A DNA stretch of 64,000 nucleotides. It comes from JASHVB01 sp035508435 (GTDB lineage Bacteria; Pseudomonadota; Alphaproteobacteria; Acetobacterales; Acetobacteraceae). Below are positions 27,960 through 36,965 of this stretch, one piece after another. A program made the position numbers and the translations under genes. The first letter of the stretch is position 1. Each line of letters opens with the position of its first letter. The stretch covers positions 1 through 64,000 of the forward strand of contig DATJNA010000115.1 of the NCBI GenBank assembly GCA_035508435.1. Direction: 5' to 3'. The notes below the pieces were generated by a model that was not told where the DNA came from, did not search any database, and saw only the letters and a program-made list of their open reading frames with translations.

Positions 27960-28035
27960 CCGAGCCGTACTCTCGCGCCGTCTGAGCCGTAATCTGCGCT
28001 ATGCGAGCCGTAGTCTTGCGCTATCCGAGGAGTCC
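27960..28035. repeat. 22-bp degenerate tandem repeat at the ureohydrolase 3' end
   Basis: Read on the minus strand, the array starts with CTCGGATAG, which is the last two codons and stop of the ureohydrolase. Units of 21-22 bases follow, starting CTCGCATAG, CTCAGACGG and CTCGGATCG, each ending in a TACGG-like segment except the partial last one. The array spans the gap between two convergent genes. Confidence 0.8.
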
Positions 28036-28950
28036 GAACTGGCGTGCCAGCAGCAGCATCCCCTCCATCACCATATGCGCGCAGAGATGCGCCGCCATGC
28101 CGTTCACGTCCTGCGGTGGACTGACGGTGTTGAAATCCATTGCCACGATGTTCAGTCCGGTCAGGGTGCGGATCAGCTCGATGCCCTCGCGCGAGGAAAG
28201 CCCGCCCCAGGTTGGGGTACAGACGCCAGGTGCCACCGAGGGATCGAACACGTCCATGTCCCATGACAGATAGATCGGCCGCGCGCCGACGGTGTCGCGG
28301 AACTCCGCCATTGCCTGCGCGAAGCCGCGGCGCAGCAGATCCTCGGCGGTCATGACGCGATAACCCAGCGCGTGCGCGCGCGGCAGCACGCCCGGCATGT
28401 AGGTGAAGCCGCGCACGCCAACATGCCACGACGCGCCGCCGTCGATCGCGCCCTCTTCCGCCGCGTGAGTGAACTGGTTGGCGGAGGTGTAGCGTTGCTC
28501 TGCCGTATAGCCGTAGGCGTCGGTGTGGCTGTCAACATGCAGCGCGACGAGCCCGCGATGGCGACGCCCCGCGGCGCGCATCAGCGGCAGCGACACCGAG
28601 CCGTCGCCACCGATCCCTACCGGCACCGCGCCGGCGTTCAGCACGAAGGTAGCCGCGGCCTCGATCCGGGGCAGCGCGTCGTCGATGCGGCCCGGCGTCA
28701 GCACCACATCGCCGCAATCGACGGCGTTCAGCAGCGCGGGCACATCGACGTCCGCGAGGCTCGGGTGATAGCGGCGCACCAGCCCCGATTGCTGCCGCAC
28801 GCTGGCCGGTCCCTGGCGGGCGCCGACCCGGAACGGATGGACGCCGCAGTCGAATGGCACGCCGATGATGGCGACGCGGCAGCCCGGACCAGGGGGGCCC
28901 GGCGGCAGACCCATGAATGTCTCGGGCGGATGGAAGAGGGAATCGGACAT
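28021..28950 (-). CDS. Ureohydrolase (arginase/agmatinase family) with an altered metal site
   Basis: This 309-residue protein has the ureohydrolase plan: GGDGS (114-118), VDSHTD (Asp140, His142, Asp144) and SWDMDVFDP (Asp231, Asp233), then a MDFNTVSPPQD segment. In arginase and agmatinase the first motif is GGDHS, and its His binds one of two manganese ions; here that residue is Gly117. The other five ligands remain. It may hydrolyse a guanidino compound with a changed metal site, or be a divergent family member. The start at 28950 (MSDSLFHPPE) is preferred to a longer frame with an Arg-rich extension. Confidence 0.82.
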   Translation of the reverse strand: MSDSLFHPPETFMGLPPGPPGPGCRVAIIGVPFDCGVHPFRVGARQGPASVRQQSGLVRRYHPSLADVDVPALLNAVDCGDVVLTPGRIDDALPRIEAAATFVLNAGAVPVGIGGDGSVSLPLMRAAGRRHRGLVALHVDSHTDAYGYTAEQRYTSANQFTHAAEEGAIDGGASWHVGVRGFTYMPGVLPRAHALGYRVMTAEDLLRRGFAQAMAEFRDTVGARPIYLSWDMDVFDPSVAPGVCTPTWGGLSSREGIELIRTLTGLNIVAMDFNTVSPPQDVNGMAAHLCAHMVMEGMLLLARQFGLLG

Positions 28951-29189
28951 GGCGGAACTTTGCTCGCGGATGTGAGGACTTTGCCCGTGGGTGGTCGGTG
29001 CTGTTACGAACGGGCAGCGACGAAACCGATAGTACCGGGTCCAGCGCCGGCGACGAAAGGTGGCCGCGGCGGGTTTCGCCAGCGTCCATCGTCGCTGCCC
29101 TGGCGCACGCGCCACACCCATCGATCCCGAATACCACCTATCGGTCTCGTTGCTGGCGGCGCGGGACGAAAAGGACCATACCTCCGCCC

Positions 29190-31844
29190 ATGACCGGTCC
29201 TCTGCATGCAGGCGAGCCGCTGGCTCATCCTTCCGGCCCGCAGCGTCCGCGGCGGTCGTCGCCGCAGGGCAAGACGCCCGGCCGCCGGCCCAACGGGTTC
29301 GTGCGCTTCTGCCGCGGCATCATGGGCGCATTGCTCGGCCTGTTCGTGCTGGGCGGTGCCTCTGCCGCCGTGATCGGCTACCTCGCCTGGCGCCACTACA
29401 GCGCCAACCTGCCGGATGTGGACGGCCTGAAGAACTACCAGCCGCCGGTGATGAGCCGCGTCTTCGCCGGTAACGGCCGACTGATCGCCGAACTCGCCGC
29501 CGAACGCCGCATCTTCGTCCCCTACAGCGAGATACCGCCCATCGTCACGGATGCGTTCCTCTCTGCCGAGGACCAGAACTTCTGGACCCATGGCGGGGTC
29601 GATCCGATGGCGATCGCACGTGCCGCTGTCTTCGACCTGATGCATATGGGCTCCGGCCGCCGGCCGATCGGCGCCTCCACCATCACCCAGCAGGTCGCGA
29701 AGAATATGCTGCTGGACAGCAATGAGGTGTCGATCTCGCGCAAGATTCGCGAGGCGCTGCTGGCGATGCGCATCGAGCAGGTGATGTCGAAGCAGCGGGT
29801 GCTGGAGCTGTATCTGAACGAGATCTACCTGGGGATGGGTTCTTACGGGGTCGCCGCGGCAGCGCAGGCCTATTTCAACAAGGGCCTGGACCAACTCACG
29901 CTGCCCGAGGCGGCATTCCTGGCGGGGCTGCCGAAGGCGCCGAACAATCTGAACCCGTTCAAGTATCCGGAAGCGGCGAAGGCACGGCGCGACTACGTGC
30001 TCGATCGCATGGCGGATGACCACTACATCACCCGCGCGCAGGCGACGGCTGCCGAGCAGCAGCCGGTGATCCCGATTGAATTCCATCGTCCGGCGCCGGT
30101 GCCGGGGGCCGAGTGGTTCACCTCCGAGGTGCGGCAGGAACTGATCCAGAAATTCGGTCCCGACGAGACGACGGAAGGCGGGTTGATGGTGCGTACCACC
30201 CTCGATCCCCGGTTGCAGGACGTTGCCGAGCAATCCGTGCGCGACGGCCTGATGGCGTATGACCGCAGGTTGGGCGGCTGGCGTGGGCCGGTGACGCATA
30301 TCGACACTATGGGCCAGGACTGGCAGGCCGCCTTGGCCAAGATGACGCGGCCTGCCGGCATGCTGCCCGATTGGCAGCTTGGCGTGGTGCTGTCCGAGAC
30401 CGACTCCCAGGCGACGCTGGGTTGGCTGCAGCCGGCGCCGGGGGTCAACCAGCCGCCGGTCCCGCAGACCGGCATGATCCCGCTGTCCGATGTCGCCTGG
30501 GCACGCGTCGTGAAGGACAACAAGCCGGGGCCGGCGCCGCGGCGGATGGCGGACGTGATGCAGCCGGGCGATGTGGTGATGGTGCAGCCGCCCGCTGCCA
30601 CCGGCGCAGCGCCACCCTCGACCGCGCCCAGTGCTCAGGAAGCTGCCGCCACGGCGGAGCGGCACGAAGCACCGGTCCCCCGCAGCGCCCCGGTCCGTCT
30701 GTCGCTGCGGCAGATTCCGTTGGTGCAGGGCGCCCTGGTGTCGCTCGATCCGACCACCGGGCGGGTGCTGGCGATGGTCGGCGGCTGGAGCTTCGACCAA
30801 AGCCAGTTCAACCGCGCCACGCAGGCGCAGCGCCAGCCAGGCTCCAGCTTCAAGCCGTTCGTCTATCTGACCGCACTGGAACGCGGCATTTCGCCGAGCC
30901 AGCGCTTCCTCGATGCGCCGATCGTGGTGGATACGCCGGACGGCCCATGGCGGCCGGCGAACTATGAGCATAATTTCGGCGGCCCCACCTCGCTGCGTGT
31001 CGCGTTGGAGCAATCGCTGAATCTGGTGACGCTGCGGGTGGCGCGCCTGATCGGGATGGGGCCTATCGCTGATACCGCGATCGCGTTCCACGAAGTGACG
31101 AACATGCCGCGCGTGCTGCCGGCGGCCCTCGGGGCGGTCAACACGACCGTGCTGCAGGAAGCCGGTGCGTATGCCTCGATCGACGAGGGCGGACGCCTGG
31201 TCACGCCGACTTTGATCGACAGCGTGCAGGATCGCGATGGGCAGGTGGTGTGGCGGCCCGACGGGATCACCTGCGACTGCGGGGACGCGGCGAAGCCACC
31301 GCTGATCACCGACAACCGTCAGGTCATCGCCGATCCGCAGAGTGACTTCCAATTGATCACGATGATGCAGGGCGTCGTGCAGCGCGGCACCGGGGTGCCG
31401 GTGGCCAAGGATCTGGGCCGGCCGATCGCCGGCAAGACCGGTACGACGCAGGACTATTTCGACGCGTGGTTCGGCGGCTTCACACCCGACCTCGTGACCG
31501 TCGTTTGGGTCGGCTATGACAACCCGGCGACGCTGGGTGACAACCAGACCGGCGCGGCGGTCGCCGGGCCGATCTGGCATGACTACATGGCGCAGGCGCT
31601 GAAGGGCCGGCCGGTGCTGAACTTTCCGCAGCCGCCGGGTGTCACGATGGTGTCGTGGGGCGGTCACGACGGCGCGGTGACCGATGCATTCAAACCGGAC
31701 CAGGTGCCGGGCGCGTCGCAGGGACTCGGGACTGGCATGGGTGTCGCCAGCCAGACGGCGCCCGGCGGTCCGACGCCGGCGGCGGCGCAGGGTGGCGCCG
31801 GCGGCGGGAATGGCATGGACATGTCGCTGGGCGGGTTGTACTGA
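29190..31844 (+). CDS. mrcA: Penicillin-binding protein 1A (bifunctional)
   Basis: This 884-residue class A PBP polymerises and cross-links peptidoglycan at the inner membrane. A cytoplasmic Pro/Arg-rich start is followed by one membrane segment (about 41-66). The glycosyltransferase domain has SAEDQNFWTHGG, GASTITQQVAKN and SRKIREALLAMRIE. The transpeptidase domain has GSSFKPF (active Ser in SxxK), SLN and KTGTTQDYFDAWF. An inserted linker rich in Pro and Ala lies before the transpeptidase core. The tail is Gly-rich. It is followed by prfB in the same direction after 57 bases. The start at 29190 is chosen from domain position. Confidence 0.94.
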   Translation: MTGPLHAGEPLAHPSGPQRPRRSSPQGKTPGRRPNGFVRFCRGIMGALLGLFVLGGASAAVIGYLAWRHYSANLPDVDGLKNYQPPVMSRVFAGNGRLIAELAAERRIFVPYSEIPPIVTDAFLSAEDQNFWTHGGVDPMAIARAAVFDLMHMGSGRRPIGASTITQQVAKNMLLDSNEVSISRKIREALLAMRIEQVMSKQRVLELYLNEIYLGMGSYGVAAAAQAYFNKGLDQLTLPEAAFLAGLPKAPNNLNPFKYPEAAKARRDYVLDRMADDHYITRAQATAAEQQPVIPIEFHRPAPVPGAEWFTSEVRQELIQKFGPDETTEGGLMVRTTLDPRLQDVAEQSVRDGLMAYDRRLGGWRGPVTHIDTMGQDWQAALAKMTRPAGMLPDWQLGVVLSETDSQATLGWLQPAPGVNQPPVPQTGMIPLSDVAWARVVKDNKPGPAPRRMADVMQPGDVVMVQPPAATGAAPPSTAPSAQEAAATAERHEAPVPRSAPVRLSLRQIPLVQGALVSLDPTTGRVLAMVGGWSFDQSQFNRATQAQRQPGSSFKPFVYLTALERGISPSQRFLDAPIVVDTPDGPWRPANYEHNFGGPTSLRVALEQSLNLVTLRVARLIGMGPIADTAIAFHEVTNMPRVLPAALGAVNTTVLQEAGAYASIDEGGRLVTPTLIDSVQDRDGQVVWRPDGITCDCGDAAKPPLITDNRQVIADPQSDFQLITMMQGVVQRGTGVPVAKDLGRPIAGKTGTTQDYFDAWFGGFTPDLVTVVWVGYDNPATLGDNQTGAAVAGPIWHDYMAQALKGRPVLNFPQPPGVTMVSWGGHDGAVTDAFKPDQVPGASQGLGTGMGVASQTAPGGPTPAAAQGGAGGGNGMDMSLGGLY

Positions 31845-31901
31845 GCCGCCCCTTCGCGGCGAGCCGGCCACGGCAGCCATTGGCAACAGGAACCGGGATC
31901 G

Positions 31902-33033
31902 ATGTCCGCCGAATCGGATTCATTGCAAGAGCAAATCAGGCAGTCGGTGGCACTGCTGAGGAGGCATCTTTGACTGGGATGCCGCGCAGGCTCGGCTCGC
32001 CGAACTGAACCACCGCTCCGAGGATCCGGCGCTGTGGGACGACCCCGCCGCCGCCCAGCAGGTGATGCGTGAGCGCAACCACCTGGCCGCGCAGGTGGAG
32101 GCGGTGCAGAGACTGGAGACCGATGTCGCCGACACCGCGGAACTGATCGCGCTGGCCGAAGCGGATGGCGACCAGGCGATGGCCGACGAGGGCGTGGCGC
32201 AATTGCGTGCCTTGGCCGAGGACGCCAAGCGCCGCGAAATCGAGAGCCTGCTCTCCGGCGAAGCCGACATGAATGACGCTTATGTCGAGATCAATGCCGG
32301 CACCGGCGGCACCGAGGCGCAGGACTGGGCGGAAATGCTCGAGCGGATGTACACGCGCTGGGCCGAGCAACACGGCTACAAGGTGGAGTGGCTGGAGGAG
32401 AGTGAGGGCGAGCAAGCGGGCATCAAATCCGCGACCATGAAGGTGAGCGGGCCGAATGCCTATGGCTGGTTGAAGACCGAGGCCGGCGTGCATCGGCTGG
32501 TGCGCATCAGCCCGTTCGATTCCGCGGCACGGCGGCATACCAGCTTCGCGTCGGTCTGGGTCTATCCGGTGGTGGACGAGAATATCGACATCCAGATCGA
32601 TCCGTCGGATTTGAAGGTCGATACCTATCGGGCTTCCGGCGCCGGCGGCCAGCACGTGAACAAGACCGAAAGCGCGATCCGCATCACGCATATGCCGTCC
32701 GGCATCATCGTGGCGTGCCAGACCGATCGCAGCCAGCATCGCAACCGCGCGATTGCCATGGGGATGTTGAAGGCGCGGTTGTACGAGGCGGAACTGCAGA
32801 AGCGCGAGGCGATCGCGGCGGCACAGGAAGATGCCAAGACCGAGATCGGCTGGGGCCACCAAATCCGCAACTATGTGCTGGCGCCGTATCAGTTGGTGAA
32901 GGATCTGCGCACCGGGGTGGAGAAGGGCAATCCGGACGCGGTGCTGGATGGCGAACTGGACCCATTCATGGCGGCGGCATTGGCGGCACGCGCCGGAGCG
33001 ACGCGCAGCGAGGCAAGCGCGCAGGCACGCTAA
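31902..33033 (+). CDS. prfB: Peptide chain release factor 2, with programmed +1 frameshift
   Basis: RF2 releases the peptide at UGA and UAA codons. The first 23 codons (MSAESDSLQEQ...RRHL) end at an in-frame TGA at 31971-31973. Skipping one base there continues with DWDAAQARLAELN into a frame open to 33033, giving about 376 residues, the normal RF2 length. The anticodon-like and catalytic motifs are present: RISPFDS and SGAGGQHVNKTESA (GGQ). Without the frameshift the product would lack its N-terminal domain, and a start at 32062 would be a misannotation. The site itself is described separately. Confidence 0.95.
31959..31974 (+). promoter_or_regulatory. RF2 programmed frameshift site
   Basis: AGGAGG (31959-31964), three bases, then CTT TGA C (31968-31974) is the same layout as the Escherichia coli prfB site: an internal Shine-Dalgarno, a slippery CUU and a UGA followed by C. 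Low RF2 delays termination at UGA, so the ribosome shifts +1 and makes more RF2. The autoregulation is established for this motif; here it is inferred from sequence. Confidence 0.95.
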
Positions 33034-33058
33034 GGATCGGGCGAATCAACAGGAGCGC

Positions 33059-33096
33059 GCGGCTGCGGGCGTCCTGCCCGGAGGCAGCACAGCCGC
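33059..33096 (+). terminator. Possible hairpin after prfB
   Basis: GCGGCTG (33059-33065) pairs with CAGCCGC (33090-33096), enclosing CGGGC/GCCCG. It lies 26 bases after the prfB stop. It has no T run, so it is at best a weak or factor-assisted terminator. Confidence 0.3.
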
Positions 33097-33120
33097 CTGG
33101 GCTCGCGCCCGGTACTCGTA

Positions 33121-33204
33121 GCGGTTCCGGTCAATATGCAGACGCTCTATGGGACGGCACCTGGCGGTTCCGGTTAATATGCAGACGCTCTACGGGACGG
33201 CACC
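33121..33204. repeat. 41-bp direct repeat, two copies
   Basis: Two near-identical 41-base copies (33121-33161 and 33164-33204), starting GCGGTTCCGG and ending GGGACGGCACC, differ at two positions and are separated by two bases. They fill the space before the TPR/glycosyltransferase gene and may lie in its leader. Confidence 0.9.
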
Positions 33205-33272
33205 AAGCCACGGCCCGCAATGAACGCGACCGTGTTAGCAGTTGATTAACACCAGACGCTTACAATAGGGGC

Positions 33273-34820
33273 ATGGCGGCCGCATCGAATCCTCCCGCAC
33301 CACAGGCATCCACGGCCGCATATTCCTTCGCCACCTCGCCTGCACGCGGGGATCACGACGAGTATCTGCAGGGGCTGCTGTTGCTCCGCGCCGGGCAGGC
33401 GGCCGCGGCAGCAGAGTGCCTCGCGGCGGCGGTTGCCGCGGTGCCGACGCATGCAGGCGCGCGCGTCAACCTCGTTCGAGCCTGGCTTGCGGCGGGCGAT
33501 CCGCGGCGCGCCCTGCACGCCGCCGACGCCGCGCTCGCCCTGCTGCCGGACCACGCCGAACTGCTGTTCTCCCGCGGCACGGCGCTGAATCAACTCGCGC
33601 TGCCGCACGCTGCCCGTGAGACGCTTACCTGCGCGCTCGCGCTTGCGCCACGGCATGCACCCACACATCTCAACCTGGGCAACGCCTATGCCGATCTCGA
33701 TGATCTCGACGCGGCCGAGTATTACATCCGCGCGGCGTTGCACCTGGATCCGCGGCTGGTGGAAGCGCATGCCAGCCTTGGTTTTGTGCTGACCTCGCAG
33801 GGCCGCCTCGCCGAGGCGATCGCGGCCTGCGAAGCAGCCATCGAACTCGATCCGGATTTTGTCCAGGCACACTGGAACCGCGCGACAGCACTGCTGCTGG
33901 CCGGGGATTTTGCTCGTGGCTTCGCGGCTTATGAATGGCGCAAGCGGCATCCTCGGTTCCACGCCGACTTCCCGGTGCTGCCCGGCCCCGTCTGGACGGG
34001 TGACGATCCCGCGGGCCGCACCATTTTGGTGCGTGCCGAGCAAGGGCTGGGTGACACGATCCAGTTGACGCGTTACCTGCCGCTGATTGCCGCGAGCGGC
34101 GGGACGCCGGTGCTGGCCTGCGCCCGCCCGCTACTGCGGCTGCTGGCGTCCTTGCCGGGTGTTCATGCGATGCCAAAGGACGCGCCGGCCTCGCGCTACG
34201 ACGCCTGGATCGACCAGATGAGCCTGCCGCTCATGTTCGGCACACGTCCCGACACGATCCTTGCCGCGGCCGGATATCTCCGTGCCGATCCCGCGCTGGT
34301 CGCGTGCTGGCGCGCGCGGCTCCCTTCGGGCCGGAAGATCGGCCTGGCCTGGGCAGGCAACCCAGCGCATGGCAACGATCATCGACGGTCGCTGCCACCG
34401 CGGGCGGTGGCGCAACTGGTCGCCGCGTGTGATGCGCAGCCCATCAACCTGCAGGTCGGCCCCCGCTCCAGCGAGGCCGGCCTGCCAGACCTCTCCGCGC
34501 CGCTTACCGACTTCGCCGAGACTGCGGCTCTGATCGCGAACCTCGATCTCGTACTGACGGTCGACACCGCCGTGGCACATGCCGCCGGCGCGCTGGGCGT
34601 GCCCTGCTGGGTGATGTTGCCCTTCGCGCCTGACTGGCGCTGGATGCTGGGCCGCGACGACACCCCTTGGTATGCATCGCTGCGCCTGTTCCGGCAGCCA
34701 CGGCCTGGCGACTGGGACAGCGTCATCGAGCAAATCAGAACCGCTCTTCGCCGTGATGCCGAACCGGATCGGGAAAGTCCCGATACACCCCGAACGACGC
34801 ATTCTGCACCAGCGAATTGA
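33273..34820 (+). CDS. TPR protein with glycosyltransferase-like C-terminal domain
   Basis: This 515-residue protein has about five tetratricopeptide repeats (residues about 28-230; for example PTHLNLGNAYADLDDLDAAE). A GT-B type domain follows, with VRAEQGLGDTIQLTRYLPLI, a KIGLAWAGNPAHGND segment and LVLTVDTAVAHAAGALGVPC near the end. This plan is common in alphaproteobacteria, often in protein or surface glycosylation, and distantly recalls heptosyltransferases. The acceptor is unknown. Its last 86 bases overlap the convergent small gene. The start at 33273 has only a weak GGGG ribosome site. Confidence 0.8.
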   Translation: MAAASNPPAPQASTAAYSFATSPARGDHDEYLQGLLLLRAGQAAAAAECLAAAVAAVPTHAGARVNLVRAWLAAGDPRRALHAADAALALLPDHAELLFSRGTALNQLALPHAARETLTCALALAPRHAPTHLNLGNAYADLDDLDAAEYYIRAALHLDPRLVEAHASLGFVLTSQGRLAEAIAACEAAIELDPDFVQAHWNRATALLLAGDFARGFAAYEWRKRHPRFHADFPVLPGPVWTGDDPAGRTILVRAEQGLGDTIQLTRYLPLIAASGGTPVLACARPLLRLLASLPGVHAMPKDAPASRYDAWIDQMSLPLMFGTRPDTILAAAGYLRADPALVACWRARLPSGRKIGLAWAGNPAHGNDHRRSLPPRAVAQLVAACDAQPINLQVGPRSSEAGLPDLSAPLTDFAETAALIANLDLVLTVDTAVAHAAGALGVPCWVMLPFAPDWRWMLGRDDTPWYASLRLFRQPRPGDWDSVIEQIRTALRRDAEPDRESPDTPRTTHSAPAN

Positions 34821-35085
34821 CGCCGAAATGAAAGCCTTCCACCGGATCGCGTCGTCCGGCGACACGCTGGAACGCCGACTCGAGCTGCGCCAGGTCACGC
34901 ACCTCGATCATCAGATTGAACTCACCCAATCCTGCGGGTGCCAGCCCCAGCTTCCGCCGTGTCAGCCGCCAACCCTCGATCAGTCCTTGCTCCTTCAAGT
35001 GATCCAGATAGGCCCCGACCTTCTCGGCGAATTCCAGGTCGCCCACGCCGGGCTTCAGGCTGCACCACACGTGATAGATGTCCAT
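34735..35085 (-). CDS. Small conserved protein (DUF6614-like)
   Basis: This 116-residue protein starts MDIYHVWCSLKPGVGDLEFA and contains LTRRKLGLAPAGLGEFNLMIEVRDLAQLE, a pattern I recall from a family of uncharacterised alphaproteobacterial proteins (DUF6614 or similar; the name is from memory). It looks like an alpha/beta ferredoxin-like fold, as in dimeric barrel proteins. Its 3' end overlaps the TPR/glycosyltransferase gene by 86 bases on the opposite strand. It follows the monooxygenase-like gene by 71 bases, after a hairpin. Confidence 0.7.
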   Translation of the reverse strand: MDIYHVWCSLKPGVGDLEFAEKVGAYLDHLKEQGLIEGWRLTRRKLGLAPAGLGEFNLMIEVRDLAQLESAFQRVAGRRDPVEGFHFGVNSLVQNASFGVYRDFPDPVRHHGEERF

Positions 35086-35112
35086 ACCCTGTCCACCTTG
35101 ATGCGAAGCAGC

Positions 35113-35145
35113 GCATCCTCCCCCGTAGCGTGCGGGAGAGGATGC
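35113..35145. terminator. Hairpin between two small leftward genes
   Basis: GCATCCTCCCCCG pairs with CGGGAGAGGATGC with one mismatch around a 7-base loop. It lies between the end of the monooxygenase-like gene and the start of the DUF6614-like gene, both leftward. It could end the former's transcript or be a copy of an intergenic palindrome. Confidence 0.45.
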
Positions 35146-35156
35146 GGCATTATTGG

Positions 35157-35465
35157 TCAGAGCGGAACGTATTGCACCCGCTCTCGGCGGGCGAGTCGTG
35201 GCAGGGCGTCCTCCAGGATCATCATCTTGAAATGCGGCGTCTGCTGGTGCGCCTCGAACGCCGCCGCGTCCTTGAAGATTTCAAAAAACAGGAAATGCGC
35301 GGGGTTGTCGGCGCCCTGATTCACCACGAGCAATTCCAGGCCCGGTTCCTTGCGTGCCTCCGGGGCGAAGCGCGCGATGATGTCAGCGGCCGCGTCGACC
35401 TCGCCGTCGCGCACTTCCCAGGTCACCGTGAAGGCGAGGCGGCCGTCGTGCTGGTTCGTCGGCAT
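35157..35465 (-). CDS. Antibiotic-biosynthesis-monooxygenase (ABM) fold protein
   Basis: This 102-residue protein has the ABM dimeric ferredoxin-like pattern: LAFTVTWEVRDGEVDAAADI, EPGLELLVVNQ, then FLFFEIFKDAAAFEAHQQTPHF. Members include quinol monooxygenases and autoinducer-type proteins; many have no known substrate. AGAGGAGG five to six bases before 35465 decides the start over an upstream ATG. It may protect against or modify small quinone-like molecules; that is only a family-level guess. Confidence 0.82.
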   Translation of the reverse strand: MPTNQHDGRLAFTVTWEVRDGEVDAAADIIARFAPEARKEPGLELLVVNQGADNPAHFLFFEIFKDAAAFEAHQQTPHFKMMILEDALPRLARRERVQYVPL

Positions 35466-35575
35466 GTTATCCTCCTCTGCGTTGAACACACCGCGAAGCT
35501 ATGGCGCGTATGCGGGCGGTGCACGTGATGATGGTTCGGCCACGATCGAAGCTTCGCCGTGTACGCAAGAAGTCT

Positions 35576-35674
35576 CCCCCCTCCGCTTGCGGGAGGGGGT
35601 TGGGGGAGGGGTCCGTACCAACAGAGCCGTCGAGTGTACGCTCCCTCCCTCGACCCCTCCCGCAAGGGGAGGGG
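35576..35674. repeat. Paired GGGAGGGG-type hairpins
   Basis: Two palindromes, CCCCCTCCGC-TTGC-GGGAGGGGG near 35576-35597 and CCCCTCCCGC-AAGG-GGAGGGG near 35654-35674, flank about 55 bases. Such C/G-rich palindromes are widespread between genes in alphaproteobacteria. They follow the argE-like gene's stop (on its strand) and may act as its terminator. Confidence 0.65.
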
Positions 35675-35703
35675 AAGTCGTTCTTCCCTTCGTTCTTCCC
35701 CCG

Positions 35704-36816
35704 CTATGCCCGAGCCATTTGTTCCGATATACGAATGAGCAGTGGTACCGCGGCTTCCAGATCGGGTAGCCGCACCTTCTCTGCCGGCGTGTGGGCTTCC
35801 GCGATGTCGCCGGGACCAAGCACGACGCACGGGGCAATCGCCTGAAGTTCCGACGCATCCGTGCCGTAGGGCGCTGTGCGCGCAGCCTGGCCTGTAGCCG
35901 CGACGCAGAGCGCCACCAACGGATGATCCGCCGGCAGTTCGGGCGGAAAGCCTTCGCGCGCGTCCGTCACCGTCACGCCCGCACGCGCCGCCGCATCATG
36001 CACGGCCGCCAGCACCGGCGCGGGATCGACCTTGGCGGAATAGCGAAACTTGATTCGCGCGGTCGCCAAAGGAACCGTGACATTGACGGCGGCGCCGTGA
36101 TTGTCGATGACGAGATTGAAGTCGCTGAACGGCGGATCGTAATCCGGATCCTGCAGGCTGCGGTCTTGGCGCAACCGCTCAAACACCGCCTTCATTTCGA
36201 CCAGGAACGGGATCAGCTCCCAGTTGGCATTGCGGCCCTTGCCGGTGCTGCTATGCGCCTGCACGCCCCGCGCGGTGCAGGTGAAATGGATATGCGCGCG
36301 ATGGCCGCGCACCGGGATCAGGTTGGTCGGCTCCACGACCACGATGCCGCGCGGCTTCACTTGCCGCACCAGCGCGGAGTCCGCCGCGATCAGGCGCGCC
36401 CCTTGCTTGGTGGTCTCCTCGTCGGTGGTGATCAGCAGCGTGATCGGCACCGAGTCCGGCAGTGCCTGCGCCGCGACGATCGCTGCGGCCACCGGGCCCT
36501 TCATGTCGGTGCTGCCAAGCCCATGCAGCGTGCCGTCGGCATCGATGCGGGCCGACCACGGGTCGTCCTGCCAGCCTGTGTCCGGCACCGTGTCCATATG
36601 ACCTGACAGTGCGATGCCGCCGCTGCCGCCGCGATGCGCTACCACCACGCGCTTCGCGACCCCGGCAGGGTCCGTATAGTCCAGCCGCTCGATGTCGAAG
36701 CCGGCGAGTGCGGCTTCGATTTGCTCCGCGACGGGGAGGTTGGAGACGAAGCTGCGGCTATCGGTGCGCACCAGGTCATGGGTCAGATCGCGGAGTAGGA
36801 CAGCAGATGCGGGCAT
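35704..36816 (-). CDS. argE: M20 peptidase, acetylornithine deacetylase-like
   Basis: This 370-residue zinc amidohydrolase shows the M20 metal site: SGHMDTVPD, GLGSTDMKGP, TTDEETT (the Glu is the catalytic base) and a C-terminal AEAHTPAEKV. The dimerisation-domain region RGVQAHSST fits the same family. Removal of the acetyl group from N-acetylornithine in arginine synthesis is the most likely reaction. Succinyl-diaminopimelate desuccinylase and related deacylases share the motifs, so the symbol is tentative. It stands alone, divergent from the helicase gene. Confidence 0.8.
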   Translation of the reverse strand: MPASAVLLRDLTHDLVRTDSRSFVSNLPVAEQIEAALAGFDIERLDYTDPAGVAKRVVVAHRGGSGGIALSGHMDTVPDTGWQDDPWSARIDADGTLHGLGSTDMKGPVAAAIVAAQALPDSVPITLLITTDEETTKQGARLIAADSALVRQVKPRGIVVVEPTNLIPVRGHRAHIHFTCTARGVQAHSSTGKGRNANWELIPFLVEMKAVFERLRQDRSLQDPDYDPPFSDFNLVIDNHGAAVNVTVPLATARIKFRYSAKVDPAPVLAAVHDAAARAGVTVTDAREGFPPELPADHPLVALCVAATGQAARTAPYGTDASELQAIAPCVVLGPGDIAEAHTPAEKVRLPDLEAAVPLLIRISEQMARA

Positions 36817-36965
36817 TGAACAAACATTCCCGGGGTCAGTGAGGTTACCGCTGTAGCACGAGTGGCCGCCCGAAAGCAGGCGGGGAAAGCGCGATCATCG
36901 AGAGCGGAAGCAGCGCACCACACGCTGCCTCCTCTGCGGCACTGGCTCACTTCACGCGGTAAAGG

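Noticed and set aside
29004..31886. 960-codon leftward frame across the PBP1A gene
   Set aside because: Antisense to a complete PBP1A; it arises from GC-rich codon structure.
32062..33033. prfB starting at 32062 as a short release factor
   Set aside because: The upstream frame plus the frameshift site gives the full normal RF2 sequence, including DWDAAQARLAELN.
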